Assembly (NCBI GenBank): GCA_030762935.1
Contig: CM060892.1
Coordinates: 92,414,827 to 92,478,826 of the forward strand
DNA length: 64,000 bases
Direction of reading: 5' to 3'
Origin: Hymenopus coronatus
Taxonomy: Eukaryota; Arthropoda; Insecta; Mantodea; Hymenopodidae
Shown: piece by piece, positions 34,001 through 46,509 of the stretch
Layout of the letters: each line of letters starts with the position of its first letter
How positions within the stretch are numbered: the first letter of the stretch is position 1
Notes under the pieces: generated by a model
Told to the model about the DNA's origin: nothing
The model's input: the letters and a program-made list of their open reading frames with translations, nothing else
The model's database searches: none
Made by a program: the position numbers and the translations under genes

Positions 34001-34949
34001 TCCATCTCATTTATTCATTACATTCAATGCCCCAGAGGGTAAAAGGGCAACTGATCTTTTTTTAAATACAGGAAAGAATAATAAAAATAATATAAACGGG
34101 GCAGCCTCTTTTAATATATGAGTTTCGAAAACAGAATTCCCCACTTATCAAAACAAATTGGAATGCCGTATTGCTGGAAGCAATGCTTATCACTCGGAAG
34201 GCCCACATTTTTCGCACGGTACAATTGTTTTTTCTCGGAGACTCAAATCATATTCGTTAGTTGGAAGATGATGTAAGCTGGGAGAGTTATATTATGGGTA
34301 GATCGGTTGGTGGTTGAACACTTAGATAGAATACTGAATTCCGCCATAATGACTAGCCAGTGATTCACAATATTCTAGCATTGAAATTCAATACAAAATT
34401 TGTTATGCTATTATCAAAATGTATGGAGATAAGAGGTAAATATACTAGGAAATTAATTGAATAATGTAAGTTTCAAATCTCAGTGCAAGGTAATTGGACT
34501 AATTTCAAGAATTGTGCAGCAATTTTTTGCATATTATGTTAAAAATATTTTATACGGTATATTAACGTGTGTTTCTACTTGCTCTTTTAAAACTGTTATT
34601 ACAAAAGCTACTTTTATCTCAAATATTCTCTGCCTCTATGCCTTTCTTCGCATAGCAGGCGACCGTGTTTTAGATTTTGTTTTCTTCTTTCAGCATCTTT
34701 GCAACTCGGATGTTATTTTTATTTGTGTTATATTTGACGTTATTAAATATGGTGTCTCCTTAGTGCATTTTCCCTAAAAGTTACTTGTAAGGAAGAGTTT
34801 CATTTCTGTGTATCTTTGCAGAAAATAGTGATTTAAAATGGCTGTATTAATGTATTTATTAGTTATTGTTGTATTTAATAGCTTTGGCACGCACTTTTTA
34901 ATTCAAGCTTCTTAGTTATTGTTGTAATGTTTCTTTATATGTATCATTT

Positions 34950-34985
<36 letters not shown>

Positions 34986-35195
34986 GTATGTGTTTGTATA
35001 TATTAGGAAGCTGTGCCTAAATAAACAATAAAAGTCTACACAGGTTTATTGGAAGGCCATGGAGCAGAAGTAAAGCTGTTTTATTTGTTACTTAGCATAT
35101 ATAAACCAAGGTAGTAAGAAATAATAGATTATAATTATAAATATGCATACATATAAAACATTTGATTGAGAATTTTGAATGTCCGTACATAGTGT
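34001..35195. other. Unassigned AT-rich sequence with a (TA)n tract
   Basis: Includes (TA)n at 34954-34982. A 106-codon hydrophobic frame at 34457-34777 (+) has Cys, Phe and Ile in quantity. It has no recognised domain and looks compositional. Confidence 0.3.
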
Positions 35196-35660
35196 ATGAA
35201 AACGCCTCTGCAAAGTTCTGGTGATAGTTTATGTGTTGATTCTGAGAATAGCGAATTCGAAGCAAGAGCATGTATTTTATATGATGGGAATTTTTGTTGT
35301 GTGGGCTGTGGTAGTATGCAGAGACGCTTTCAAATACAATTCAAAAAGCTCCCACTCCATAGGAAGTGCATTTCAATTTGGGAATGGAACTTTTAAGCCA
35401 CTGATGTTTGTAACCTGGGAAAGTACCGCAAATGTCAAGGGAGTCAGAATCCGGGCCGCATTTCAAAGTAGAAAACCCATTCTAGTCGGGGTTTCAAGTG
35501 CCACAGCCACAGTATGACCATTCCACAAAAAGTCCTCATGCCATTAAAGCAATGCAAATTTCTGTTCATGCAGACACTGACATCAGTGGACAAGCCTAAA
35601 CGCCTTACCTTCTGCACTAAAATGCAGGAGCTAATAGAGGAGGTTTATTTCATTTTCATA
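35196..35660 (+). pseudogene. IS630/DUF4817-type transposase, N-terminal half, decayed
   Basis: Three frames used in order give the pattern of this family's N-terminus. First is MQRRFQIQFKKLPLHRKCIS then IWEWNF (compare F...F....P.RK.I..W...F). Next is NVKGVRIRAAFQSRKPILVG after one frameshift (compare E.V.RVRAA...SP.KS.R). Then, after a stop and shift back, IPQKVLMPLK and LTSVDKPKRLTFCTKMQE then LIEE (compare LT..DK..R..FC..M...I.E). The catalytic domain does not follow. The same family's C-terminal half occurs separately at 25925-26800 on the other strand. The copy is dead. Confidence 0.78.
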
Positions 35661-35854
35661 GCTTTCGTTATTATAAGTTTGCCTCATGGACGAAGCTTAA
35701 CAAATACAAGTTTTAACAAGAACACATATAAATGCTTGAATATAGCAGTAAGAAATAGCGTAATAAACAATATACAGTATCAAGATTTAAGTTATAAATT
35801 TACAAGTGAAGTAGTAGAATAACATGGACTACTCATTGATTGAAGACTAAAGAC

Positions 35855-36022
35855 ACGATTCCTTAAAAGACTTATTGAGCCCTTCAAAGCAGATGTACTA
35901 ATGGATCTAATATCTGTGATGTGTAAGACTAGCATCTTGCAGGTGTAGGTGAAGAACTTTGGAATTGTTCCACGGGCACCAATTGGTAGCCCGATCACAG
36001 TACCTAATGTGGTCGAGTGCAT
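35855..36022 (-). pseudogene. Retrotransposon ORF2 extreme C-terminus fragment
   Basis: Minus-strand frame from 36022: LGTVIGLPIGARGTIPKFF, then SISTSALKGSISLLRNRV. Many arthropod and cnidarian non-LTR elements end with a segment like VIPVVIGALG.IPK....L and then S.QK.ALLGTA.ILRKVL. The order and spacing fit with several substitutions (GAR for GAL, ALKGSISLLR for ALLGTAHILR). No reverse transcriptase core is adjacent. A P-repeat copy starts right after it. The assignment relies on remembered family motifs. Confidence 0.55.
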
Positions 36023-36024
36023 GT

Positions 36025-36150
36025 TTTTGCTTTCTCTACACGTACTATAGAGAAGGTATTGTAATGCACCTAAAAATTCAATACCGAGATTTCACCGGAA
36101 ATATATGTTTTGGGTCCCCCTGAATCCAAAAAAGCATTTCTGGAAAAAGG

Positions 36151-36190
<40 letters not shown>

Positions 36191-36505
36191 CAGCATAGCT
36201 CAAAAACGAAAAGACCGTTAAACAACAAAATTGGTATTTAAGTTTGATATCTTGCAGGGTGCGACACGAAGATTTTCAAGAAAAGCCCCCCACCCCCAAC
36301 TACCCTTTACATGGAAAACTTTTCGAACATTTTGATTTTCTCAAAAATGGATCTAATGCTTTTTATTAAAATACCGTATATTAAAGTTATTTACCTGACA
36401 ATATGTATATTTTGAATTTTCTGGTAATAGTCTCTGAAGACAGCTTTATTCTGAATGAATTTTAGGGAATTTTGATAATTGCTAAACCTTAAGAAACACG
36501 AATTA
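36025..36505 (+). repeat. P-repeat copy, 3' half missing
   Basis: Well preserved from 'gctttctctacacgtactat' through a (GT)17 tract at 36154-36188. It continues through 'agcatagctcaaaaacgaaa' and 'taattgctaaaccttaagaa', and is cut off at about 36505. The starting palindrome here is shortened, lacking its centre. Confidence 0.85.
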
Positions 36506-37505
36506 CTAAAAATAGTATTAAACTGAATGAAAAATAGTTTATGAAAAAGAAATTTATGACTAAAAATAACCAAAAGCCAAACTCAAAATGGTGTAGCAAA
36601 TCAGTTTTCAAAATAGCTAGAATAGAACTAGCTATAAAATGGCTAAATTGGCAACACTGACCAGAGTATCATCTCATGTCATCCCTCCCCCACCAGTAAG
36701 GTATAGTTACAATATCATCACTGGATTGGTGCCGAGTTGCTTTCGAAAACACTTTAGTCCTATCCGTCATGTTAATTTATATGCCTTTTACCTTTAGATT
36801 ATCTGAATCAATTTTAACGTTATGAAACTCGATGCATTAGGTTCCATTTAGAGGATATGCAACATTGCCTATTACATTCCCCCAAAGGCGAGAGGGTCAG
36901 GAATGGAGAACGGATGATGAGATTTTTAAACAATTAAGTAACTGGGATTAATAAGCCGAATTATTTTGATAGGTAATGTTGTTTACGCAATTTCAAAAGT
37001 AGGAATATTTAGGTTGTATTGCCATTTCCTTCACATTTCTATAGATTGTAGTGGAAGCATTGTATTCCACCCAAAATCTCTTATTTCTAGCGGTCTTCAA
37101 GTTTCTCATGCTTTCAGATTCCGGAATCCCCCCCCCTCCTAAATTAGAAAAACGTGTATTTAACTCTAAAACTAAATAGTCAATAAATACTCCGGTATCC
37201 TCAAATATCCGACGCAGCGATTTAGGAAAGGAAAGAAAATAAAAAATCTCTCTTCAATAAAATTTCTTTACATCGTTTAATTTTCAATCTTTGTTGAATC
37301 AAAACTTGCTTATTTTTTTTTTTTATTGTCTGAAATATACATTAATGGACATGAGCTCTAGCTCATTCAGCCTATTAAACCAACAATCCCAACTTTTATA
37401 AATTTATTGTAATACAGTAGACCTAACAAATTTATTTTCAATTTTATGAGCATGCATACATTCAAATGTGTACATTTATATAATTAATACATTTAGAAAT
37501 ATACA
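36506..37505. other. Unassigned sequence
   Basis: No gene was recognised. A weak P-repeat-like word ('gcattgtattccacccaaaa') occurs near 37058. The rest shows no shared repeats. Confidence 0.3.
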
Positions 37506-37509
37506 TTAA

Positions 37510-37812
37510 AAACGGTGGATCCGTACGAAAGTGGTTAGACCGCTCGCCTCCCACTCAGCCCGCATGTGGGGTTTGTGGTGGAAGTAACGGGTCAGGGCGG
37601 GTTTTCTCCGGGTCCTCCGGTTTCCCATGCCACTCATTCCAGCAATTGCTCCATTATTACCTTCCCTATCATCAATTTCGCTTTCATTTCTTATCATCCA
37701 ATTCTTTCGCTCATGCCTGACTATGGCCCGACCACTCCTGGTGTCTGGTTCTTCATTCTGTGGTTACTTGCTGTTGTCTCCCAGATGGGCGTCTCAACCC
37801 TGTAAATCCTAG
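37510..37812 (+). repeat. SINE group 1 copy with damaged tRNA head
   Basis: 'gtggttagaccgctcgcctc' retains the A-box side, but the B box is lost. The body matches 15002-15358: 'ttttctccgggtcctccgg', 'actatggcccgaccactcc' and 'ggttcttcattctgtg'. The P-repeat resumes immediately at 37815, so it interrupts that element. Confidence 0.75.
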
Positions 37813-38510
37813 GAGGAAAATAAGGGAATACACTACACTAAAGTGATAGTCAAACCTTTTAAAAGCCTATTGTCATGTGGTTGAAATCCGTTTTTATGCA
37901 TGCCCAGGAGAAAAGTGTGAGAAAAGTTTAAATATTTTAAATCTGAAACAAATAATTTGAAATATCTCAGAAATGACAAATTACACGAAAAAAAACGTAT
38001 ATGACAAATTGTGTGTTTTAACGAGATCTACAGTATTTATTTATGTAGTAAGTTTTTGTCTATCTCTTATTGTTTACCAGTTACGCAAAATTCAGAAAAA
38101 TCCATCCAGAATAAAGAGATCTTTAAAGGATATTCCCAGAAAATTCAAGATATACCTATTATTTTTAATGTAAATATCTTTAATAAACGTTTTTTAATCA
38201 AAATTATTACAGGCATTTTTGAGAACATCAAAAGCTTTTACATTTTTTCCATGTAAAGGGTGGTTTGAGTTGGGAGATTTTTCTCAAAAGCTTCGTGTTG
38301 CATGCCTGTAAGAAACTAAACCTAAATACCAAGTTTTTGAGTTCTCGTGTTCATAGACACACGGACACCCACGGACCTTTTGCCAAAAATTCATTTTTTG
38401 GATTCAGGGGACCCTAAAACTTATATTTGAGGCGAAATCTCGGAATCTAAATGTGCTCTGTACACCATGTACATAGAACGTGTAGAGAAAGTAAAAACTA
38501 AATCCTTAGT
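37813..38510 (-). repeat. P-repeat copy, 5' end replaced by a SINE
   Basis: From 'aggaggaaaataagggaata' through 'gtagtaagtttttgtctatc' and 'gtaaagggtggtttgagttg'. It ends at the palindromic block 'catgtacatagaacgtgtag' (38467-38486). Confidence 0.85.
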
Positions 38511-38910
38511 GGAAAGGTCACGCTGGATAAAAAACTTAAAACCTCTACTGCTCTCCAGTCGTCGGCCAGGGAGACCGGCAACTGGAATGATGAACGACAA
38601 TACTCCTCCACAGAGCGTACAGAGAGAAGCCAATTCTTACCTAAAAATGTAACTATATGTAAAAATAGTGATCGAACCGCAAGCGAGGCAATATCACCTC
38701 CTCCCAACGTGAAGGACGCGAAGAGGTTGTCCAGGTTATAGGGAGGTCTTTCACTTCCCTAAGCTTATTGCCACGGAGAGCCGACTACTCCACCTACTAG
38801 CCCAAAAGGACCGCTCTCCGCATAACCACTTTAAAACCTTCAGCTGTTCCACTGGTAACGTAACATTGGGCTTTGTGACTGCCAATTTTGTCACCAAATC
38901 CTCCAGTTCA
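38511..38910. other. Unassigned, less AT-rich sequence
   Basis: Several overlapping short frames on both strands (for example 38421-38707 minus), none with a recognised domain. It sits between two P-repeat copies in opposite orientations and may be another old insertion. Confidence 0.3.
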
Positions 38911-39325
38911 TTCCCCGAAAACTGTAAGAGATACACAATTTGCTAAAGAAAAAAAAAAATTACCATTTATGTCACATACACTTTTGTTGTGAAGCTAAAG
39001 TTTCCCAGACATTCCTTCTTATTGTTTTCAATGTTATAATGCTTATACTTTTCTCAAAGAGGAGGTCTTCGATGTTTTTCCTGCTCTTGTTTTATTCCTG
39101 GCCATGCAGTGAAGCGAATTTTAATGACAATCTCAGAGCAACAGCCTTTAAAACATCGCTTTAGTTTAGTGAATTCCATTATCTTTTTTCTGCTTATAAG
39201 GAACTAAGCAATAAGGCCACTTTGCTGATGGTTATTGATTAGTATGACATACAGACAAGAATATTTTTTATAAGAAATATATTTGCAGAGCAGGTATAGA
39301 AAGTTATGTCGCTGAACATCAAATT
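38911..39325 (+). repeat. P-repeat copy, 3' half
   Basis: Starts at 'ccgaaaactgtaagagatac' and keeps 'ttatgtcacatacacttttg', the 'attccttcttattg' block and 'aaggaactaagcaataaggc'. It ends near the terminal block at about 39320. Confidence 0.75.
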
Positions 39326-40094
39326 GATAAAGTGCTATGGCATAACCATATTCAACGAAAATTAATTGAAATTTGGTGACATATGAAAGAAAAATTGCCA
39401 ATCCCCCGTTTTCAAATGTTTGGAAACACTATAGAGGCTGTGACAGTTTGGAAATTTGGGCTTTTCACCGGTGAAAAAATTAGCAAAATTGTTAAATGTT
39501 TTTTTCAGATTACCCCAAAACACACACGAAAACACATAACATCACAAATATTCTCTGTTTAGAATACCAATATTTTAAGTGATATTAAGTGAAGATATTA
39601 AGTGACTAACGACTGAAACCCTCTTAATTTTTCTCAATTTTAGTAAACACTATATAATTTGGAACAAATCGTAGTTCAAGAAAAACATTGAATACAATAT
39701 ACTTCAAGTAAGTTTTACGCAGCAGAAGCCTTTCCTAAACATCATTATTCAAATACCATTTGAATGTTCTAGTATATCAATATAATTTAATGCGCCGTTA
39801 TTTCATTTTCCTGAACTTAGGAAACGAGTATGTAATATCGAACTAGATAAATAGGAACAGTAAGGTTAAGGATTTGGAGGAGATAGAGGAATATAAACAA
39901 GAATACAGTCACACAATACATGGCAATTAAAACTGTTTTGATAAAGTTTTAAGGGATAAAAGTTAGATAAGGAAATTAAACAAATTACCAGTTTAATTCC
40001 GACGTAAGATAAAGACATAAAAATTTACTTTTCATCCTGGGACTGCCAAAAATTTGGAAACATTTTAGAAATTTTAACATTGCATTACCTCCTA

Positions 40095-40132
<38 letters not shown>

Positions 40133-40239
40133 AAACACACCTTATACTAACCAAAATTAGTTAAAACCTCAATACATTGACCAAATACCAAAGAATAAAA
40201 AAATCCGTGATATATAAGATTCACATTGTGGAAAAATTT
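39326..40239. other. Unassigned sequence with a (CA)n tract
   Basis: Two related words, 'gtttggaaacactatag' at 39419 and 'atttggaaacattttag' at 40053, face the same way. (CA)n lies at 40097-40126. No gene was recognised. Confidence 0.3.
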
Positions 40240-42090
40240 GACGTGCTCCATTCACTTGTCTGAAAATATAAAAATCATTCTTCTATTTACTTCATGCTAA
40301 TTGATATATGTACTTTGTAACAGAGGGTGCGAAGCTGTTGTAACCCCAAGATGTGGAAACCTCTTGTAGCAGGGTTGCAGCAGTGGCTGTCTATAACAAG
40401 TTTTGGGGAATTAGCTTTAACACTAAATTCCGCCCCGCGTGACAGTTGAGTTGGCGTACCTGCTCTATACCTCTGATTTTAAATTGGCATTGTTGACGAA
40501 GTTCAGTTCACCGTTGTATTTGGATCACATATGGGGCATTCTATTTATTAATGCCCTGAATATTCTGTTGAATATGGAATAATGCTAGCGACTTCCATTT
40601 GATGAGTACGAGTTTTCGTAACCTTTTAATAGGCATATAGGAATTCGGATACAGAAGAGAAATATTAATTTGTTCTAAAAATTGTGAATTGTTTTATTCT
40701 CCTTAACTTTTTCTGTTAGCGTCGCCCTTGTTAACCCTGAATATTTTATTTTCAGTTATTTCATACAACACTTACATGAAATATCATACAAGTTCACCAT
40801 TCCTGTTTGAATAACAACACAATAATACAATATAACATCTCGGTGTTTTGTGACTTCTATTACCGAGGTTCTTTTTGTTTATCAACACTTGTCTCTGTAT
40901 ATCACAAAGTAGAGAGCATTTTTCTTACATCTCAGTAAGATGAGTATTTTTGTTAATATATATTATGTTTCTCTCGTCGCAATGAAGGCAACAACCTTTT
41001 AAAATCATATTAACATATTAAACTAAATACATAGCATACTATAAACGTTTTCAAGTGTATCTATATAGTTAACTACTTTACAATGCTGATATATTATCTT
41101 TTGTCAAGAAATATTATTTATATTATTATATTTAACCTTTACTATTTTGGTGTCACAGATTTAAATCTCGCGAACATCCAGTTTGGTAAACTAACATTAA
41201 TATGTTCTTGACCCTTCCTTTTAATACCCATATTTGTTTTTACGCTATGCTTAATCAGTCATTCCTTATATTTTACTGTTATGTGTCTTACCTACAATTA
41301 TATAAATGACATAAATAATTATACTTTCATTGCATTATTTCATATAATATGTGAACCATACCATTCAGAATTCTGCATAGTGAATTGTTGATGTCACATG
41401 ACATTTCTTGCTAACATGCATATTTCTACGTTTTATGCCAAAACAATGAATTATAGTTATTTTCGTCTGCTACCCGGGTAATAATTCATTACTAAAATGT
41501 AAATGTGTTATGGTTAAATACCGTTTCAATTACCATAAATGATCTTATTACCTAGTTCCTTTAAGTAGAAGGGAAATGTGGAAATACACTGGGTTAAAGC
41601 AGTAGTCAAATCCTTTAAAAGCTGTCGCTTTGCAAAATCTAGCTCTCTCTACATGGCTAGGAGCAAAACAAAGAAAATACTGATAACGTCTTCCTGTTTG
41701 AAAAGGGTGTAAGTACCAGTATTTTAAAACTCAAACAAATAACAAGGAATATCTTAAAAATCGTTAACTTTACCATACTATAATTATATGTGTAACATAA
41801 TTTTTGTGCAGTAAGCTTTTATCTGTCTTTTACGGTTTACCAGTTATGAAAATGTTTATTCGGAAGAAGGTGAGTTCAGAGGCTATTTCCAATAAAAAAA
41901 TTAAGATATACATTTTATTTTTCATGCAATTCTGTACGGTATTTTAATGACAACGTCAAACATTTTCAGATATTTCCATGTGACGGGGACCTTGGATAGC
42001 GGGAAATTTTCTTGAAAAACTTCGTATCGCATCAATGGAAGATTCAGAACTTAAATACAAGTTTGGTATTTAACCGACTTTTTGTTTCTG
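40240..42090 (-). repeat. P-repeat copy split by an insert of about 1.2 kb
   Basis: The reversed terminal block is at 40240-40304, ending 'cttcatgctaattgatat'. The next expected block ('ttattacctagttcctttaa') appears only at about 41545 and continues to 42090 ('ggtatttaaccgactttttg'). In other reverse copies these blocks are only some tens of bases apart. Confidence 0.75.
40305..41535. other. Unidentified insert within a P-repeat
   Basis: AT-rich overall, with a more complex left part (40310-40520, including 'cgccccgcgtgacagttgag'). No transposase fragment, clear inverted repeat, SINE head or target duplication was found by eye. The boundaries are approximate. Confidence 0.5.
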
Positions 42091-42910
42091 ACAATTTTAA
42101 CCCTGGGCTAATATACTCGAGAGACTATTTCGAAGTTCTTGGATGTGTGCGCATTATGAATAAGAAGGAACGTGTGACGAGAATAATAGTACATCGATCT
42201 TGCTGGTTCAGGGGCCTCTCTATTTCACCGGTACTACGGTTTGCTCTTGTCATCCTGTTATGTCTGCAGATCATGCACGGCTCATCAAGCAAAAACTTAT
42301 ATTAAAATACCTATAAGACGGGAAAGTGTTTTTTCCTGGTAAAGAAACAGTTTATGAACGATAAAATTCCAAGTTTTGTTCCAGTTCTAATAGGAAACTG
42401 GATTGAAAACCTGCACATGGAACTCCTGCCAATTAAATGAGTGGATTAGTTTCAATCTGAATGATCAATGAGTTGCATTTTACAGGTAGTTGAGCACATA
42501 TCGAAGCTTTAAAGTGTGTATCGAGTGTAAATCTGAATTTTCCCTAGTTTTGCATAATAATGAATGAGGTCAGCTTCCACAGCGATCGATGGAATAGTGA
42601 GCCAACACGCCGAATTGGAAGCAACGTAGCTTAACTCTATAATACCGCAACCAGCGGCTCATTTGTTTTAACCTCTGCTTCCCTACGAACTCTTGCAGTA
42701 AATAAATGCTTTACGGAATTTCTGAAGGCAGGATTTAACCGTCCATGTCAAACCTCATCTGAAGTTTGCTTCTGTCTCAAAATTGTATGTAGTGCGCTGC
42801 CTAGTTATTCAAAAACATTAGAATAGCGAGTGATTTATTATTGGTTTATGAGGAGCAGATGTTAAAATGATCTATATTAATACTATAAGTTATTATTACG
42901 AACACTGTAA
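42091..42910. other. Unassigned sequence
   Basis: A 97-codon frame at 42012-42305 (+) starts inside the P-repeat and runs out of it, so it is unlikely to be a gene. The stretch 42550-42790 is less AT-rich but shows no recognisable domain. Confidence 0.3.
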
Positions 42911-42925
42911 TTGTGACGATTGTGA

Positions 42926-43352
42926 TTTTTTATTATTATTATCATCATTATTATCATGATTATGATTTTTATCATCATTATTATGATTATGATTTTTATC
43001 ATCATTATTATGATTATGATTTTTATCATCATTATTATGATTATGATTTTTATCATCATTATTATGATTATGATTTTATCATCATTATTTTGATTATGAT
43101 TTTATCATCATTATTTTGATTTTTATTATTATGATTTTTATTATTATGATTTTTATTATTATGATTTTTATTATTATTATGATTTTTATTATTATTATAA
43201 TTTTTATTATTATAATTTTTATTATTATGATTTTTATTATTATTATGATTTTTATTATTATTATTATGATTCTGACTTATTATGATAATTATGATTTATT
43301 ACTATGATGATTCTTGTTATGATTGTAATTATTATTACTATTATTATTATTA
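42926..43352. repeat. ATT-based compound minisatellite
   Basis: Five to six units of about 27 bp ('gatttttatcatcattatta' plus 'tgattat') are followed by shorter units built on 'atgatttttattatt', then pure ATT. The His/Tyr/Asp-rich and Ile/Met/Phe-rich frames across it are products of the repeat. Confidence 0.95.
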
Positions 43353-43439
43353 TTATTATTAGAATTTTAAGTTTAAGGTCGTTTAATCTGCTATGACTTA
43401 TTGGGCCTAGACATAAATGCTGAAATTATGTTCAAGTAT

Positions 43440-43600
43440 ACCCGAGGTTCATGGAGTTTAAATATGCCAATATTTTGTCTTCTCATAATAAGGGAAAACC
43501 TCGGAAAAATTATCCAGATATATCACCCTAACCAAGATAAGAACTTTGAACCTCTTGAATGTAAGACAGACTTGCTATCATCACACCATAAACTCAAATT
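43440..43600 (-). repeat. SINE group 7 copy
   Basis: 'gaacctcttgaatgtaagac' near 43549 and 'gaaaacctcggaaaaa' near 43493 correspond, in the same order, to the parts at 13290-13480 and 58745-58975. The tRNA-like head is diverged. Confidence 0.5.
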
Positions 43601-43999
43601 CTTACTATATTTTAAAGAAGAGCAATCTTTCCTTTCGATCCAAAAGTTCCAACATCAGTATTTTTTGGAGTGATTGACGTTTCCAAGTTGTTGTTTATTT
43701 ATTTATTTATTTTTTTTTATCAAGGGATATATACTCAATACATGGTTTTTAAACTAGGCTTTAGAAAAATACAATTTGTAGTAGGTTTTTCAACAAAAAA
43801 AATATGTCATAGACTAATAGCTGATAATATAAAAATTGAGACCGTTAATTAGCCTCGTCGTAATAATGGCAATCATTCAATTAATTATCTAGATGTATAT
43901 AAGTGAAGAAAGTTAACATAGGATCCACGAAGTCAGTTGTCTTGAAAGCTACACAGAATCCTGACGCCAGACTGCAGAGAAGGGTGAGAAATTGCTTCT

Positions 44000-44880
44000 T
44001 TTGTGTAAGTCACGTACGAACTTCCTATACAGGGGCAGTCCAGTTTAAAACCTACAAGGGGACTTCTGCTTTATATTCGTAGTATCACGTGGTTATTATG
44101 ACGTATTCTGGGAGATTCGCAATGGTTTTTGGGCCACGATGGTGTCATTTTGGCGGACTTTCTAACCAATCAGGAAGAAGCCGCCATGACACCGTTTTTA
44201 GTATAAAAGAAGTAGGGTTCGACACATCGTTGTCATTGTGCTAAGAATCTGCCCGCGAGAGGCAACGTCGTTTTGCGAAGAATTTGCCCGTGAGATGCAA
44301 CGTCGTTTTGCCAAGAATCTGTCCACGAGATGCGGTAGGTCGTCGTTCTGTAAAAAGAACTCTGTTCGCGAAGTAATGATGTGCAACTGTAAAACTCTGT
44401 CCGCGAAGTAGGATTGTTATGAGAAGAAACTGTTAGTAAATTAAAGTAACGTCGCTCACCTATTTAATAGTCGGCACGTGATTACTTGAGAGTGAATTGT
44501 GCCATGTACTTAACTTAGAAACTGTGTAATTGAGAGTACGTGTGAGTGAGTGGTAAGAGTACCAGTCAGCAGAATAACAGTGTACAGCAAGGTGCTTATT
44601 TTGGAACTCCTTATAGAATAAATAACAGTAAAAGCTCACAAGTGTTTTCTTCACAATTAAAAGATCACTCCTACAACTCCTCCCACTTGCCAAATCCACG
44701 CCAGAGAGAGTCAATGATCGGGCAAGACTGAGCAACGCCGTGGCAACCCATCCAAGAAGCTTCGGTACCAGGTACGTGAGTGTAGTGGAGTTGATATGAA
44801 GTGACGCTTAGTTACGCTGCACATAAGCACCCACGTTGAGGCGTAAAAACTCAACAACGTAAAATTCCTATTACATATGA
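44000..44880 (+). mobile_element. Probable solo LTR (or similar promoter-bearing repeat)
   Basis: The TATA box 'gtataaaagaag' (about 44200-44211) sits upstream of a transcribed-looking segment with imperfect tandem units of about 33 bp ('aagaatctgcccgcgagagg', 'caacgtcgttttgc') at 44245-44420. 'gaataaataa' near 44617 could be a polyadenylation signal. The arrangement U3-TATA, repeated R region and polyA signal resembles insect LTRs. No primer binding site, polypurine tract, gag/pol or second LTR was seen, and the ends are not defined, so the LTR call is an inference. No retroviral genes are present. Confidence 0.4.
44245..44425 (+). repeat. Short tandem repeat downstream of the TATA box
   Basis: Three clear units of about 33 bp based on 'agaatctgcccgcgaga' and 'caacgtcgtttt', then two shorter ones keeping 'aactctgtccgcgaagta'. 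Confidence 0.8.
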
Positions 44881-44949
44881 CTGTCCGACGTGCAGTAAAC
44901 TACAAACCACCACCATATAAAGTCTCGTTCCATATAACCACACAACGTG

Positions 44950-45346
44950 AGGTAAATAACCAATAAAAAACACGTTAAAAATATTCAATTAAATTTTCAA
45001 TTAAAATCTTCTGAGATTATGATTAAAATTAAAACTATTTTTCATATCAGTAATTTATTGTAAATGTTTTTGTAAACTCCCATTACCGATGTTAAGATTA
45101 TCTTGGTCCAATGCTTCCGGTGTAGACCGCGTCGTAAGGCTAAAACTTGCCAACGTTTTGCTTCCTTAGGGCTGACGGCGTGACACGTGGGCAAATTTTA
45201 GCCAATATATTGTAAAGCTTCAACTTAATACATGCTTAATTATTCAATGACTAAATTGATGTACATTATGTTAATAAGTTACTGCAACTATTTGCATTAG
45301 CATTATGCACAGCATCATGTAAAGTATACTCATTAAAATACTCATG

Positions 45347-45389
<43 letters not shown>

Positions 45390-45629
45390 CAAGGTAAATT
45401 TGAATACTGATAGCTAGGTAGGTAAAGTTTAGCAGAAGAGAGCTCTTTAAAACAATTTTTTCATGTAGTTCTCGAGGATACATTACCAATGATACCAATA
45501 GCTTTGTTTTGAAATAAACACATTCTTGGCTTCACTACTCTTGCCCTATTTTATATTATTACCTACATTGCCCATTACTAGATAAGACAACTTAAAAGTC
45601 CAGTATTTAATAAAATGGATTTAAAGGGA
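44950..45629. other. Unassigned AT-rich sequence with a (CA)n tract
   Basis: (CA)n at 45349-45386. No gene or shared repeat was recognised. Confidence 0.35.
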
Positions 45630-46110
45630 TTTCTATAACAAGGGATGTCTCGGTAACGGTTAACTCTATAAAGTTGTATATGACATAAATTGTGTGTTTT
45701 AATAAGATCTTCATTATTGTATAGTTAGATTTTATCTGTCTCTTGCGGTTTACGAGTTATATAAAAGTCATCCAAAATGAAGAATTAATAACAGATATTC
45801 CCATAAAATTCAAGATACTTATTTCTTTGGTTATTAAAATATTTTAAACATATGAGACATTAATCAGAATCGTCAAGGCCATTTTTGATAAAATCAAATT
45901 TACAACATTTGTTCCATGTGAAGGATAGTGTGGGGTCGGGGATTTTCTTGCAAATCTTCACGTCACTTCCTTAAAAGATACTGAAGTTTGGCTTTCCATA
46001 AAAACACACACACAGGATATTTTTCTAGCAATGTTTTATTTGGTTCCGGGGTCTCAAAATATGTATTCACGGTGAAATTTTGTATCAAATTTATGTATTT
46101 AACCAATTTG
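45630..46110 (-). repeat. P-repeat copy, partial
   Basis: From 'gggatgtctcggtaacggtt' through 'gtctcttgcggtttacgagt' and 'gaaggatagtgtggggtcgg' to the block 'ttcacggtgaaattttgta'. The GT-tract position holds only a short CA run. Confidence 0.8.
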
Positions 46111-46509
46111 GTGTTTAAAGTGTGCCAAGTTAGACCGTGAATGTATTTTGTTAAAGTCGATAATTCATATTCTATTATTATAGATCAATCTTTAATTTTT
46201 CCCAATCAATTAAATTAATGGAAGTTCTTTAGTGACAATCACTGCGTAATCTTTAATATTACATTAAATCTTGATATTTATTTTATTGAAGATATCTCCT
46301 CTCAAACTTTTACAATAATTTTAACGTGGAAATTCAGAAATTTCATTTCCACTTTGTTGCATATATTTTGTCACGTTTAATTATGAAATTAAGTAATTTC
46401 TCCTCTTATGTTTGAATAGATACGTTATTAGATTAGACACAAACTGTTGTTTGAATGGTTACTGAGAAAGTATGGTGCATATTATGTTGACAAAACAAGG
46501 ATGAGAAGT

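Noticed and set aside
42913..43307. Frames rich in His/Tyr/Asp and Ile/Met/Phe
   Set aside because: They are translations of the ATT-based minisatellite.
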